Assembly: GCA_017555845.1 (NCBI GenBank) | Contig: JAFZFO010000004.1 | Location: 1 to 61,715 of the forward strand | Reading direction: 5' to 3' | Origin: Bacteroidaceae bacterium | GTDB lineage: Bacteria; Bacteroidota; Bacteroidia; Bacteroidales; Bacteroidaceae | DNA: 61,715 bases | In this document: piece after piece, positions 1 through 7,506 of the stretch | How positions within the stretch are numbered: the stretch's first letter is position 1 | How the letters are laid out: every line of letters starts with the position of its first letter | Translations under genes and position numbers: made by a program | The notes under the pieces: model-generated | Database searches by the model: none | What the model was told of the DNA's origin: nothing | Seen by the model: only the letters and a program-made list of their open reading frames with translations

Positions 1-78
1 GCTGAGGGAATCATCCTACTTTTTGTCCAATAAGAGTTTTTTCAACTCAAATCATCCTACTTTTTGTCCAGGTAACCT
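1..78. repeat. Left arm of 78-bp terminal inverted repeat, probable IS end
   Basis: This arm is the exact reverse complement of 61575-61652. It contains a 21-bp direct repeat (9-29 and 50-70, 41-bp period) with core atcatcctactttttgtcc. Repeated subterminal motifs like this are known at ends of IS21-type elements, where the transposase binds several sites. No transposase is visible at this end, so the family is a guess. The window edge lies inside the element. Confidence 0.7.
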
Positions 79-1011
79 CTGTTTGTGATTGGGTAAAGAT
101 TAAAAAAGGGGGCTCACCTGCAAACTCTGTGGGGATGCATATAAAGATTTAATTTAATCGTCGATTTTTACCATTAATCAGTTGTCTTATATTCTTTTTA
201 TAGTCTTGCTCTACCTACTTTCTGTGCGACAGAAAGTAGCAAAGAACTCGGCACACGGGAAAAATCTTCACAAGCGCCCTTTGTTCACGCCACATACTGT
301 GAGCCCTCAGTCGGGCACTTGCTCGTCTCTCCAGGCTTTCGCGATGCAGAATCTCGGCTGCACTCGGCATAATACAAGTAAACTTGTCTTCTGCCCTCAT
401 TGGCGCGAGATTTCGCTTGTTTTCAGGGTGCTGCGGAACTTGATTTGCACGGCTATATAAGGAAAGTTATACCCGTGCAAATCTTCAGACAGTCCTCGCA
501 CAATGGCCTGCTGCCGACATGGCTCTCCGCAGTGTTGCTTACGGTGCCGTTTTCGCTGGATTTCCTTTGTTCACGAACTTTACGCGCACTAATGGTAATA
601 TCAAAGAAAACCGGCACTGTGTGAGCAACAGTCATTGTTAGCGGCAAATAAGGAGAAAGAATGGGTGATGTCTGAGCGGTGCATTTTTGCGATGGCGTTT
701 TTGCGTGAAGAGCGAGTTCTCCCATTCCCGAATTTGCCGCGTCAAGACAATGACGGCGAGAATAAAGCGACCGAGTTATGTTGCATTGCAACTCACGAGC
801 AAAGCTTTATTCGAATTGTAAACTCTGTGCCGGGCGCTTTTTGGTTACTTTTTCGCGCGACGAAAAAGTAATGAGAGAAAGACTTGAAGAAAATACAAGT
901 GAACGATTAAGGTTGAGAACTGTCATGGAATATAATGGTGAGCGAAAGCGACTCTTCCTTATACATCCCCCCCCCAGCTTTTGCAGGTAAGCTGTAAAGT
1001 ACGGGTTCAGT
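79..1011. other. Long gene-free region with hairpin-bounded repeat-like sequence
   Basis: No open frame here has a convincing start, a recognisable product or neighbour support; the short frames on both strands overlap each other and look like chance. The stretch 215-871 is bounded by two similar hairpins: 11-bp arms at 215-225/229-239 (ctactttctgt) and 11-bp arms at 845-855/861-871 (ttactttttcg). A second small palindrome, acaagtaaacttgt, is at 374-387 and recurs at 43630-43643. The motif cggcacacggg at 249-259 recurs at 56797-56807, also next to a tacttt-type hairpin. I read this as dispersed noncoding repeat or decayed element sequence. Confidence 0.5.
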
Positions 1012-1041
1012 AGAAAAAAGTGCTCCTTTCGAGAGCACTTT
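1012..1041 (-). terminator. Rho-independent terminator after lrgB
   Basis: A 9-bp stem (aaagtgctc at 1017-1025, gagcacttt at 1033-1041) with a 7-nt loop is followed on the minus strand by a run of six T. It lies about 35 bp past the lrgB stop and should end the lrgAB transcript. Confidence 0.8.
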
Positions 1042-1075
1042 GATTTATTGGTTTATTCTGATAACTATTGCGTTG

Positions 1076-1768
1076 TTATATCAACCCTTGAAAAAGTATT
1101 GCAGCACCTACTGTCATTGCGCCGGCTACGGCAACCGAGAGGCTGCTCATGGCACCCTCTATCTTTCCAAGCTCCATAGCCTTTGATGTTCCCATTACGT
1201 GTGATGCCGTGCCAATGGCAATGCCTTTGGCTATGGGATTCTTGATGCCGAGAATGCGGCATAGCACTCCACCGGCAATATTGCCGAAAAGCCCGGTAAT
1301 CATTATTGCCGCTACGGTTATAGGTACAATTCCGTTGAGTTCGGCCGACAGGTCCATGCCAATTGCTGTGGTAATTGATTTTGGCAGCAAGGTCACGTAC
1401 TCGATATGTCCAAGCTTGAACAGCAAGGACATGGCAAAGATTGTGATACCGCTTGTGAGCACTCCTGATGCAATGCCTACAAGTATGGCCGTGGGGTTCT
1501 TCTTGATGATTGCGACCTGCTCATAGAGTGGAATGGCAAGCGCTACCGTTGCCGGGGTAAGCAGGTAACTCAGATATTTTGCACCTTCGTAATATTCCTT
1601 ATATTCAATGCCCGAAACAAGCAGGGTGGCGATAGTGAGTATGATTGCCAACAGCAGCGGGTTGAAGAGGAAAAAGTTTACTCTTTTTTTGATGGCTACG
1701 CCAAGCAGGTATGTACCGACGCTTATGCCCACACCAAAGAACAATGATGTTGCAAATATCTCTTTCAT
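1076..1768 (-). CDS. lrgB: LrgB/CidB family membrane protein
   Basis: This 230-residue polytopic inner-membrane protein is of the LrgB/CidB (YohK) family, which pairs with a small LrgA/CidA holin-like partner. The family has been linked to control of autolysis and, in some bacteria, to export of overflow metabolites such as pyruvate or glycolate. The sequence is hydrophobic throughout and rich in Gly/Ala helices. The stretch MGTSKAMELGKIEGAMSSL near the C-terminus is family-typical. The ATG overlaps the end of the upstream lrgA-like gene by 4 bp, so the two are translationally coupled. The family call is firm; the physiological role here is not known. Confidence 0.9.
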   Translation of the reverse strand: MKEIFATSLFFGVGISVGTYLLGVAIKKRVNFFLFNPLLLAIILTIATLLVSGIEYKEYYEGAKYLSYLLTPATVALAIPLYEQVAIIKKNPTAILVGIASGVLTSGITIFAMSLLFKLGHIEYVTLLPKSITTAIGMDLSAELNGIVPITVAAIMITGLFGNIAGGVLCRILGIKNPIAKGIAIGTASHVMGTSKAMELGKIEGAMSSLSVAVAGAMTVGAAILFQGLI

Positions 1769-2127
1769 TGTTTCTTCCTCCTTTGTTTAAAGTTGATGAT
1801 GTGCTGTGTCGTGTGTCCTGAAGCAAAGATGACAACAATGGTTGAGACAAGCGAAATGACAATTATGGCAGTGAGGAAACTCTGCATCTCCTCCCACTTT
1901 TCAAGCAGGCCGACAGTTGCCGGGATGAACATCATCGGCAACATCTGCACGAGGAAATAGCCCGTCTCCTTTACGGCAGAGAGTTTTATGACTCCGGTGC
2001 ATAGCGCTGTGAAAAGAATTATCATGCCATATATGCTTGCAGGGATGGGCAATGGTATGAGACGGTTCAGCAGCTCGCCGATGAGCGATATTGCCAATAT
2101 TATTTCGAATTGCTTTATGTATTTCAT
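1765..2127 (-). CDS. lrgA: LrgA/CidA family holin-like protein
   Basis: This 120-residue protein has about four predicted membrane helices and is of the CidA/LrgA (YohJ) family. The segment LIPLPIPASIYGMIILFTAL is typical: LrgA proteins carry a conserved P-x-P/S-x-x-G-M motif there. It is the first gene of a two-gene lrgAB operon and overlaps lrgB by 4 bp. A terminator of the preceding gene lies between 2144 and 2168, so this operon needs either its own promoter in a very short gap (about 20 bp) or readthrough. I did not find a clear TAnnTTTG box there. Confidence 0.9.
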   Translation of the reverse strand: MKYIKQFEIILAISLIGELLNRLIPLPIPASIYGMIILFTALCTGVIKLSAVKETGYFLVQMLPMMFIPATVGLLEKWEEMQSFLTAIIVISLVSTIVVIFASGHTTQHIINFKQRRKKQ

Positions 2128-2143
2128 AGCTTGTGTGGTGCGT

Positions 2144-2168
2144 AAAAAAGCCTCCGGCTGGAGGCTTT
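2144..2168 (-). terminator. Terminator between the DUF4919-like gene and lrgA
   Basis: A perfect 9-bp stem (aaagcctcc at 2147-2155, ggaggcttt at 2160-2168) with loop ggct is followed on the minus strand by TTTTTT. It lies directly after the stop of the upstream gene and 17 bp before the lrgA start. Confidence 0.85.
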
Positions 2169-2173
2169 AGGTG

Positions 2174-2830
2174 TTATTCCCTTGAGGCTTGGGACAGGAA
2201 CAGGCTGATGTCAAAATATACTCGGTGGCCTGTGAATCTGTCCGATGGCTTGACTGTTACGATGTTGCACAGGGTTTCGGTGTCAAGTGTCTGGGAAATG
2301 ACGTTCTCAATCTGCAGCTTGCCGTACATGATGTAGTCCTGGTCATCGGGGGTAATGATGCGGAATGCGGTCTCGCTGCTTTTGCCGTCGCCGTAATGAC
2401 ATATCATGTCAATGATGCTCTGGTATTTCTTCAGGTATGAGATGCATTCCTCGTCGCTCTTGCCCAACTCCTTTGACGCAATGTAGATGCTGAAAAGTGC
2501 ATTGAGGCTTACGGGGTTGTAGGTAAGGATCTTCTTCGCCACATTGTACATCTCTACATTTTTTTTCTCCTCGTAAAGCTTTTTGAGCGCCTGCTCATTC
2601 TCATCCTTTCCCGGACGGTACTGTGGCAGGAATGCCTGGCCATAGTATATGAGCGCAATGTCATCGATGCGCAACATGGGATCATCGTTCCTGTATATTT
2701 CGGTTATCTGGTCGAAATATGTGCGCTCGTTCTTTACGATATCCTCAATGATCTCATTGTCGAGCACAACCTGGCTGTTGGCTGTGGCGCAGACAATGAA
2801 AAACATTATAAGTGAAAATATTCTCTTCAT
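2174..2830 (-). CDS. Secreted DUF4919-like protein
   Basis: This 218-residue protein has a clear Sec signal peptide (MKRIFSLIMFFIVCATANSQ). The mature part resembles the Bacteroidota DUF4919 family: an early IYYGQAFLPQY segment, a helical YNVAKKIL...NPVSLNALF segment, then a C-terminal beta-rich part. The ATG at 2830 is preferred over an in-frame TTG at 2836 because it begins the signal peptide directly and avoids overlap with the upstream amylase. It is the last gene of a fabD / GH13 / DUF4919 run on the minus strand. Function is unknown, probably envelope or periplasmic. The DUF assignment is from memory of the motif pattern. Confidence 0.75.
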   Translation of the reverse strand: MKRIFSLIMFFIVCATANSQVVLDNEIIEDIVKNERTYFDQITEIYRNDDPMLRIDDIALIYYGQAFLPQYRPGKDENEQALKKLYEEKKNVEMYNVAKKILTYNPVSLNALFSIYIASKELGKSDEECISYLKKYQSIIDMICHYGDGKSSETAFRIITPDDQDYIMYGKLQIENVISQTLDTETLCNIVTVKPSDRFTGHRVYFDISLFLSQASRE

Positions 2831-2832
2831 GT

Positions 2833-4518
2833 TCAAATGTTGAATTTAATGATAACACCACTGTTGGCGGGTATTGTCAACTCAATCTTGTCATATGGAT
2901 TGAGTGGCAACTGCAATTTCTCGCCGGTCAATAGTTCAACAGCGTTGTGTGTTGTATTGTTGTGGGTTATTCCGTAATATGCAAATGCCTCCTCTGGGAT
3001 TGTTATGCCACACTCCTGAGCGTTGTCACTGAAGTTGGTGGCGATGAGCAGCAACTCATTCTCGGTACCTCTCAGGTATGAGAAGATGTGGTGGCTGTCA
3101 TACTGTCCGCTCTGTGGGTTGGCATACTGCAAGCCGTAGAACTGTCCGCTGCGGAGAGCCTCGTCGCTGTTGCACAGGTTCAAAAGGCGTGCGTAGAAAG
3201 CCTGCAGGGCCTTCTCGTCATCGGTAAGCTCGGTGCCTTTGTAGTCGCCATTGCCTTTCCAGCGGCGCAGGGTGTCCACGCTCCAATAGTCGAAGATTGT
3301 GGTGCGGCCGTCTACACCGCTGTAACCCTCCTTGTCCATACCGCGCTCGCCAAGTTCCTGTCCTGCATAGAGCATGAAAGGTTCGGTACCGGTTGTTGTT
3401 GAGACAATGAGTGCCGCAAGTGCGCGCTCGGCCTTTGCTGCGAAGAAATCCGAAGCGATACGCTGCTCGTCGTGGTTCTCAAGGAATGTGAGCATGTTGT
3501 TGCGGATATCGGCAGTGTTCTGCAATGGGTAGCTGATGTCGTTTGCCGATGTTTGTCCGTTCATCACTGCGCGCAGTGTGTCGTAAAGACCGACCTTGTC
3601 ATAGAGGTAATCAAAATGTCCGTCTTTAATGAATGAACGGTAGATATGTGGCTGGTATATCTCGCCAATGAAGATTATTCCGGGGAACTCCTCCTTGATC
3701 TTTGGTACAGCCCAACTCCAGAATTCAACGGGTGTCATCTCTACCATGTCGCAACGGAATCCGTCAATCCCCTGTGATGCCCAGTACTGCAATATCTTGA
3801 GCATCTTTACCCATGTGTTGGGAACGGGAGAGAAACGGCGGTTGCCGGTGCGGTAGTCGATACCGTAGTTGAGCTTTACGGTATCGTACCAGTCGTTGCG
3901 GCCCGGAGAACCGAAACAGTCGTTGCCTGTTGCACGCAATGGGCTCTCGGTGTACTCCTCATCGGCGCAGTCCTTTGCGTCGATGTTGCAGCCATATGAG
4001 TGGTCGCCAAGGTAGTAGAAATTATTGTGTCCTACAAAAAAGACATTCTTGTCATCGTGCTCGCCAAAGCTGTATGTGCCTTTGGGGGTGTTGTCGCTGC
4101 AGTAGTGGCGTGCAACGTGGTTGGGGATGAAGTCCATGATGACCTTCATGCCGGCCTTGTGGGTGCGGTCTATGAGTGCCTTGAACTCCTCGCGGCGCTT
4201 TTCTACGTCAACGGCAAGGTCGGGGTCATTGTCATAGTAATCCTTGATGGCATATGGAGAGCCGGCCTCGCCCTTTACGATGGCAGGGTGGTCGGTTGGA
4301 ATGCCATATTTGCTGTAATTGCTGCGGGTAGTGTGTTCAATGACACCTGTGTACCATACATGGGTTGCGCCCAATTCGCGTATGGCCTTCAGGGCCTTTG
4401 ATGTTATATCGTTGAACTTGCCGCAACCATTCTGCTCGATGGTTCCGTTTGTTACACACTGTGCATTGCTGTTGCCAAAGAGGCGTGGCAGAAGCTGATA
4501 AATTATTATTCGTGACAT
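2833..4518 (-). CDS. GH13 alpha-amylase family glycoside hydrolase
   Basis: This 561-residue protein has all four GH13 signature regions: DFIPNH (129-134), GFRCD with the nucleophile Asp257, IGEI with the acid/base Glu286, and FLENHD with Asp350. It is therefore expected to be an active alpha-glucan hydrolase. No signal peptide is visible (MSRIIIYQLLPRLFGN), which suggests a cytoplasmic enzyme acting on glycogen or imported maltodextrin. The C-terminal 100 residues look like the usual beta-sandwich domain C. It begins 23 bp after the fabD stop and ends 2 bp before the next gene, so it probably belongs to the fabD transcript. The exact linkage specificity cannot be read from the sequence. Confidence 0.93.
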   Translation of the reverse strand: MSRIIIYQLLPRLFGNSNAQCVTNGTIEQNGCGKFNDITSKALKAIRELGATHVWYTGVIEHTTRSNYSKYGIPTDHPAIVKGEAGSPYAIKDYYDNDPDLAVDVEKRREEFKALIDRTHKAGMKVIMDFIPNHVARHYCSDNTPKGTYSFGEHDDKNVFFVGHNNFYYLGDHSYGCNIDAKDCADEEYTESPLRATGNDCFGSPGRNDWYDTVKLNYGIDYRTGNRRFSPVPNTWVKMLKILQYWASQGIDGFRCDMVEMTPVEFWSWAVPKIKEEFPGIIFIGEIYQPHIYRSFIKDGHFDYLYDKVGLYDTLRAVMNGQTSANDISYPLQNTADIRNNMLTFLENHDEQRIASDFFAAKAERALAALIVSTTTGTEPFMLYAGQELGERGMDKEGYSGVDGRTTIFDYWSVDTLRRWKGNGDYKGTELTDDEKALQAFYARLLNLCNSDEALRSGQFYGLQYANPQSGQYDSHHIFSYLRGTENELLLIATNFSDNAQECGITIPEEAFAYYGITHNNTTHNAVELLTGEKLQLPLNPYDKIELTIPANSGVIIKFNI

Positions 4519-4541
4519 TGTTATGTTTGTTTCCTTTGTTC

Positions 4542-5417
4542 TTATAGGCCTGCAGAGGCTTTAATTTTCTTGATCAATCCTTGCTGTACATTGCCGGGGC
4601 CGCACTCAATGAATTCGCTTGCTCCGTCGGCAATCATCTGTTGTATTGTCTTTGTCCAGCGTACAGGTGCTGTAAGCTGTGCAATGAGGTTCGCTTTTAT
4701 CTCCTGGGGTGAAGTATATGGCTTGCCGTCGACATTCTGGTATACAGGGCAACGTGGTGCCGATAGCTCGGTGGCGTTGATGGCTGCTTCAAGTTCTTCC
4801 TTGGCAGGCTGCATGAAAGGGGAGTGGAATGCTCCGCTCACGCTCAATGGCAACGCGCGCTTTGCGCCAGCCTCCTTGAGCTTTTCACAAGCTTTGTTTA
4901 CACCCTCGATGCTTCCCGAGATGACTACCTGTCCAGGGCAGTTGTAGTTTGCTGCCAACACGGTGTCGCCGTTGTTGCTTATCTGGTTGCAGATCTCCTC
5001 CACGACCTCATCCTCAAGTCCAAGTATGGCTGCCATGGTGGACTGCTGCATTTCGCAGGCTTTCTGCATTGCGAGTGCGCGTGTGTAGACGAGCTTCAGA
5101 CCGTCCTCAAAAGTGAGGGCTCCGGCAGCAGTGAGTGCCGAGAATTCGCCGAGCGAGTGTCCGGCTACCATCTGGGGCTTGAACTCCTCGCCCTGTGCTA
5201 TTGCCGAGATGACCGAGTGGAGGAATACTGCAGGCTGTGTGACCTTTGTCTGTCTCAATTCCTCGTCGCTGCCGGCGAACATTATATCTGTGATACGGAA
5301 TCCCAATATCTCATTTGCTTTTTCAAAATACTCCTTTGCGATGGGGTTGGTGTCATAAAGTTCCTTTCCCATTCCGCTGAACTGGGCTCCTTGTCCTGTA
5401 AATACGTATGCTTTCAT
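4542..5417 (-). CDS. fabD: Malonyl-CoA:ACP transacylase FabD
   Basis: FabD transfers malonyl from CoA to acyl carrier protein, feeding type II fatty-acid synthesis. At 291 residues it has the normal length. GQGAQ lies at residues 8-12 and the nucleophile elbow GHSLGE has Ser88 as active site; a later AFHSPFM segment carries the catalytic His. The open frame extends upstream to 5564. I chose ATG 5417 (MKAYVFTGQG) because a Bacteroidota -7 box TATCTTTG lies at 5451-5458, placing transcription start near 5444; ATG 5441 would be almost leaderless. It is the first gene of a run with the amylase and the DUF4919-like gene. Confidence 0.93.
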   Translation of the reverse strand: MKAYVFTGQGAQFSGMGKELYDTNPIAKEYFEKANEILGFRITDIMFAGSDEELRQTKVTQPAVFLHSVISAIAQGEEFKPQMVAGHSLGEFSALTAAGALTFEDGLKLVYTRALAMQKACEMQQSTMAAILGLEDEVVEEICNQISNNGDTVLAANYNCPGQVVISGSIEGVNKACEKLKEAGAKRALPLSVSGAFHSPFMQPAKEELEAAINATELSAPRCPVYQNVDGKPYTSPQEIKANLIAQLTAPVRWTKTIQQMIADGASEFIECGPGNVQQGLIKKIKASAGL

Positions 5418-5450
5418 GTCTTTACAATATTCGTTTGCCATGTTATTCCG

Positions 5451-5458
5451 CAAAGATA
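5451..5458 (-). promoter_or_regulatory. Promoter -7 box of fabD
   Basis: TATCTTTG on the minus strand matches the Bacteroidota -7 consensus TAnnTTTG. The upstream -33 element is not obvious. It argues against the long N-terminal extension of the fabD frame. Confidence 0.55.
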
Positions 5459-5576
5459 ATGTTTTTTTCCGGTTGTTTATATATATAATATAATTTAACT
5501 TAAATATTAGCAATATATAAAGAAAGACATCCGACACGTCAACGTGCCGGATGTCATTATACATGTTGAAAAATGT

Positions 5577-6620
5577 TTACTTGCTTGTAACTTCGAGCAA
5601 CTCAACATCGAAACGCAATGCCTGGTTTGGACCGATGTCCTGGCCGGCACCCTGCTGTCCGTATGCAAGCTCCGATGGAATCCACAATGTGATCTTGCCT
5701 CCCTTGCCGATGAGCTTCATGCCCTCGGTCCAACCCTTGATGACGCGGTTGAGTGGGAACTCGATTGGGTTGTCCTTCTCGGCCTGGTCGGGCTGATATG
5801 ACTTGATCATCTCCTGGCGCTCCTTTGGCATGTCGCTCCAGCGGTTGCTGTCGAATACCTTACCATCCTTTGTGCGGCCTGTGTAGATTACCTTAACCAC
5901 ATCTTCATCCTTTACGGCCTTCACTTTCTTGTCGCCGTCTTTCTCTATCTTATAAAGGATGCCACTTTCTGTTTTCTTTACACCTCTCTGCTTGGCAACC
6001 TCTGCAAGCCACTGCTCAGACTCCTTCTTGTTATTCTCGGGGATAACCACTGTGAAGTAGTTGCGTGTGAACTCCATGGCAAACTCGTTTGACAACTTTG
6101 CGTTACCGTTGTGGATGTCGTTGATGGCTGTCAAGAGTGAACGGTGCTCCAACTCGAACTGTACATTTGATGCGCTGTATGCAATGTCGGCGCCAAGGAT
6201 TGCCGAAACGATGTTCTTCTCCTTCTCGTCGGTGTAGATGGTTGCTGTGCTGTCGCCGCGTGCAGCCATAATACGGCTCTGGAGATCGTTGCTCATGTAC
6301 TTGTCGCCAATCTCACGGAAGTTCTCCTTTGTGAATGTTTCGCCTTCAATCTCTATTGTGGCATTTGGATTGAGCGCCTGCACCAAAGCTGTCATCATTA
6401 CATCGTAATTTACCCTGAACATAGGAATCATGTTCATCTCGATGCTGTTGGCGATGTCCATACCTACAATGTATGACAAAGTATCGATCTTCTCATTCTC
6501 TGCGAGCAACAGCTGGTTCATGTCTGTCACAACGGCGTCGTTTCCTTTTTCTTCCTTGCAACTGCATGATACAACAATAGTTGCGAGGCATACTAAAATT
6601 GATAAAAATGCTTTTTTCAT
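5577..6620 (-). CDS. FKBP-type peptidyl-prolyl cis-trans isomerase, lipoprotein
   Basis: This 346-residue envelope protein assists folding by isomerising prolyl bonds. The N-terminus MKKAFLSILVCLATIVVSCS is a lipoprotein signal with the lipobox cysteine around residue 19-21. Residues 40-220 form the helical FKBP-N dimerisation/chaperone part. From about residue 230 to the end is an FKBP domain: VIYTGRTKDGKVFDS, then RVIKGWTEGMKLIGKGGK and IPSELAYGQQG, all typical active-site strands. The start at 6620 is used because a longer frame (6650) would overlap the upstream kinase gene; with 6620 the gap is 4 bp. It probably shares a transcript with that gene. Confidence 0.92.
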   Translation of the reverse strand: MKKAFLSILVCLATIVVSCSCKEEKGNDAVVTDMNQLLLAENEKIDTLSYIVGMDIANSIEMNMIPMFRVNYDVMMTALVQALNPNATIEIEGETFTKENFREIGDKYMSNDLQSRIMAARGDSTATIYTDEKEKNIVSAILGADIAYSASNVQFELEHRSLLTAINDIHNGNAKLSNEFAMEFTRNYFTVVIPENNKKESEQWLAEVAKQRGVKKTESGILYKIEKDGDKKVKAVKDEDVVKVIYTGRTKDGKVFDSNRWSDMPKERQEMIKSYQPDQAEKDNPIEFPLNRVIKGWTEGMKLIGKGGKITLWIPSELAYGQQGAGQDIGPNQALRFDVELLEVTSK

Positions 6621-6624
6621 GATA

Positions 6625-7467
6625 TTATTTGTTTTGTTTATGATATTCAATCAATCCGTTCATTGGGCTATCTACAATGTTGCCTATAGACAAACCGAGG
6701 CTTTCGGCAGTCTCCTTGATCTCCTCACTGAAATGGATGCCGATGTTGCCTATTATGTGTATGGGTAGCCATGAACGACGGTAGGTCATTGTGTTGCGCT
6801 GGAAGAACTGTGTGAAACAGTGCTTTAGCATCATCTTGATCTCGGGAACGTTCTTGTTCTCGCTGAGGAATGGTGTGAAGCTTGCAAGCCAGCGGTTGGG
6901 CAGCGAGCTGTGGTATGTCTTCTCGAGTATTGTCGCTATGTTAAGGTCATACTGCTCAAAGAATTTCTCGCGTACCTTGCTTGGCAACTGCTTCTTCAGG
7001 CAGTCGCTCAAAAGCTGCCTGCCAAGGTGTGCGCCACTGCCTTCATCGCCAAGAATGTAACCCAACGATGGGGTGTTCTCTATGATTTTTTCTCCATCGA
7101 ACAGGCATGAGTTCGAGCCGGTGCCCAGTATGCATGCAATGCCTTCTTCGCGCTTGCATAATGCGCGTGCTGCAGCCAAGAGATCGCTGTTTATGTGTAT
7201 CTCCTTGGTGTCGAAGATGTTCTCAAGCGCTTGGCGCATACGGTTGTTGGCTGTATCATAGGCGCAGCCTGCTCCGTAGAAATATATCTTTTCGGGTTTG
7301 TGTGCTGTAATCTCGTCAGTGAGCTCGGTTGTGAGAATTTCAAAAATCTCTTCGCTCTCCTGATGAGTAGGGTTAAGGCCTTGTGTCTTTACTCTCGCAA
7401 TGACATCGTCGCCTTCGCACAATACCCAGTCGGTCTTTGTAGAACCGCAATCTGCTATAAGTATCAT
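6625..7467 (-). CDS. BadF/BadG-type sugar kinase (N-acetylglucosamine kinase-like)
   Basis: This 280-residue ASKHA-fold kinase starts MILIADCGSTKTDW, the phosphate-1 loop of BadF/BadG/BcrA/BcrD-type ATPases. The second phosphate motif ACILGTGSNSCLF and the LGDEGSGAHLGR motif match the N-acetylglucosamine kinase-like branch. It likely phosphorylates an amino sugar in the cytoplasm. The upstream neighbour is an AmpG-like permease, suggesting salvage of cell-wall sugars. ATG 7467 is preferred over 7488 because the -7 box TATATTTG at 7497-7504 puts the transcript start near 7490. The true substrate is inferred only. Confidence 0.85.
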   Translation of the reverse strand: MILIADCGSTKTDWVLCEGDDVIARVKTQGLNPTHQESEEIFEILTTELTDEITAHKPEKIYFYGAGCAYDTANNRMRQALENIFDTKEIHINSDLLAAARALCKREEGIACILGTGSNSCLFDGEKIIENTPSLGYILGDEGSGAHLGRQLLSDCLKKQLPSKVREKFFEQYDLNIATILEKTYHSSLPNRWLASFTPFLSENKNVPEIKMMLKHCFTQFFQRNTMTYRRSWLPIHIIGNIGIHFSEEIKETAESLGLSIGNIVDSPMNGLIEYHKQNK

Positions 7468-7496
7468 ATTTTTTGCTATATTTTGCAAGTAAACTA

Positions 7497-7504
7497 CAAA
7501 TATA
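7497..7504 (-). promoter_or_regulatory. Promoter -7 box of the sugar kinase gene
   Basis: TATATTTG on the minus strand matches TAnnTTTG and lies at the border of the upstream transporter stop codon (7507). It suggests that the kinase-FKBP pair can be transcribed independently of the transporter. Confidence 0.5.
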
Positions 7505-7506
7505 TA

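Noticed and set aside
70-78. Target-site duplication shared by both IS junctions
   Set aside because: The 8 bases beyond the subrepeats are inverted, not direct, between the two ends, so they are part of the inverted repeat and not a duplicated target.
182-990. Several short overlapping frames on both strands (60-112 codons)
   Set aside because: They overlap each other, have no recognisable products, and lie in hairpin-bounded repeat sequence.
4824-5459. 211-codon frame antisense to fabD
   Set aside because: fabD is unambiguous on the other strand; the frame is an open shadow with Cys/Leu-rich composition.
5418-5564. N-terminal extension of fabD
   Set aside because: It contains the -7 box and AT-rich intergenic sequence; FabD proteins start at MKAYVFTGQG-like sequence.
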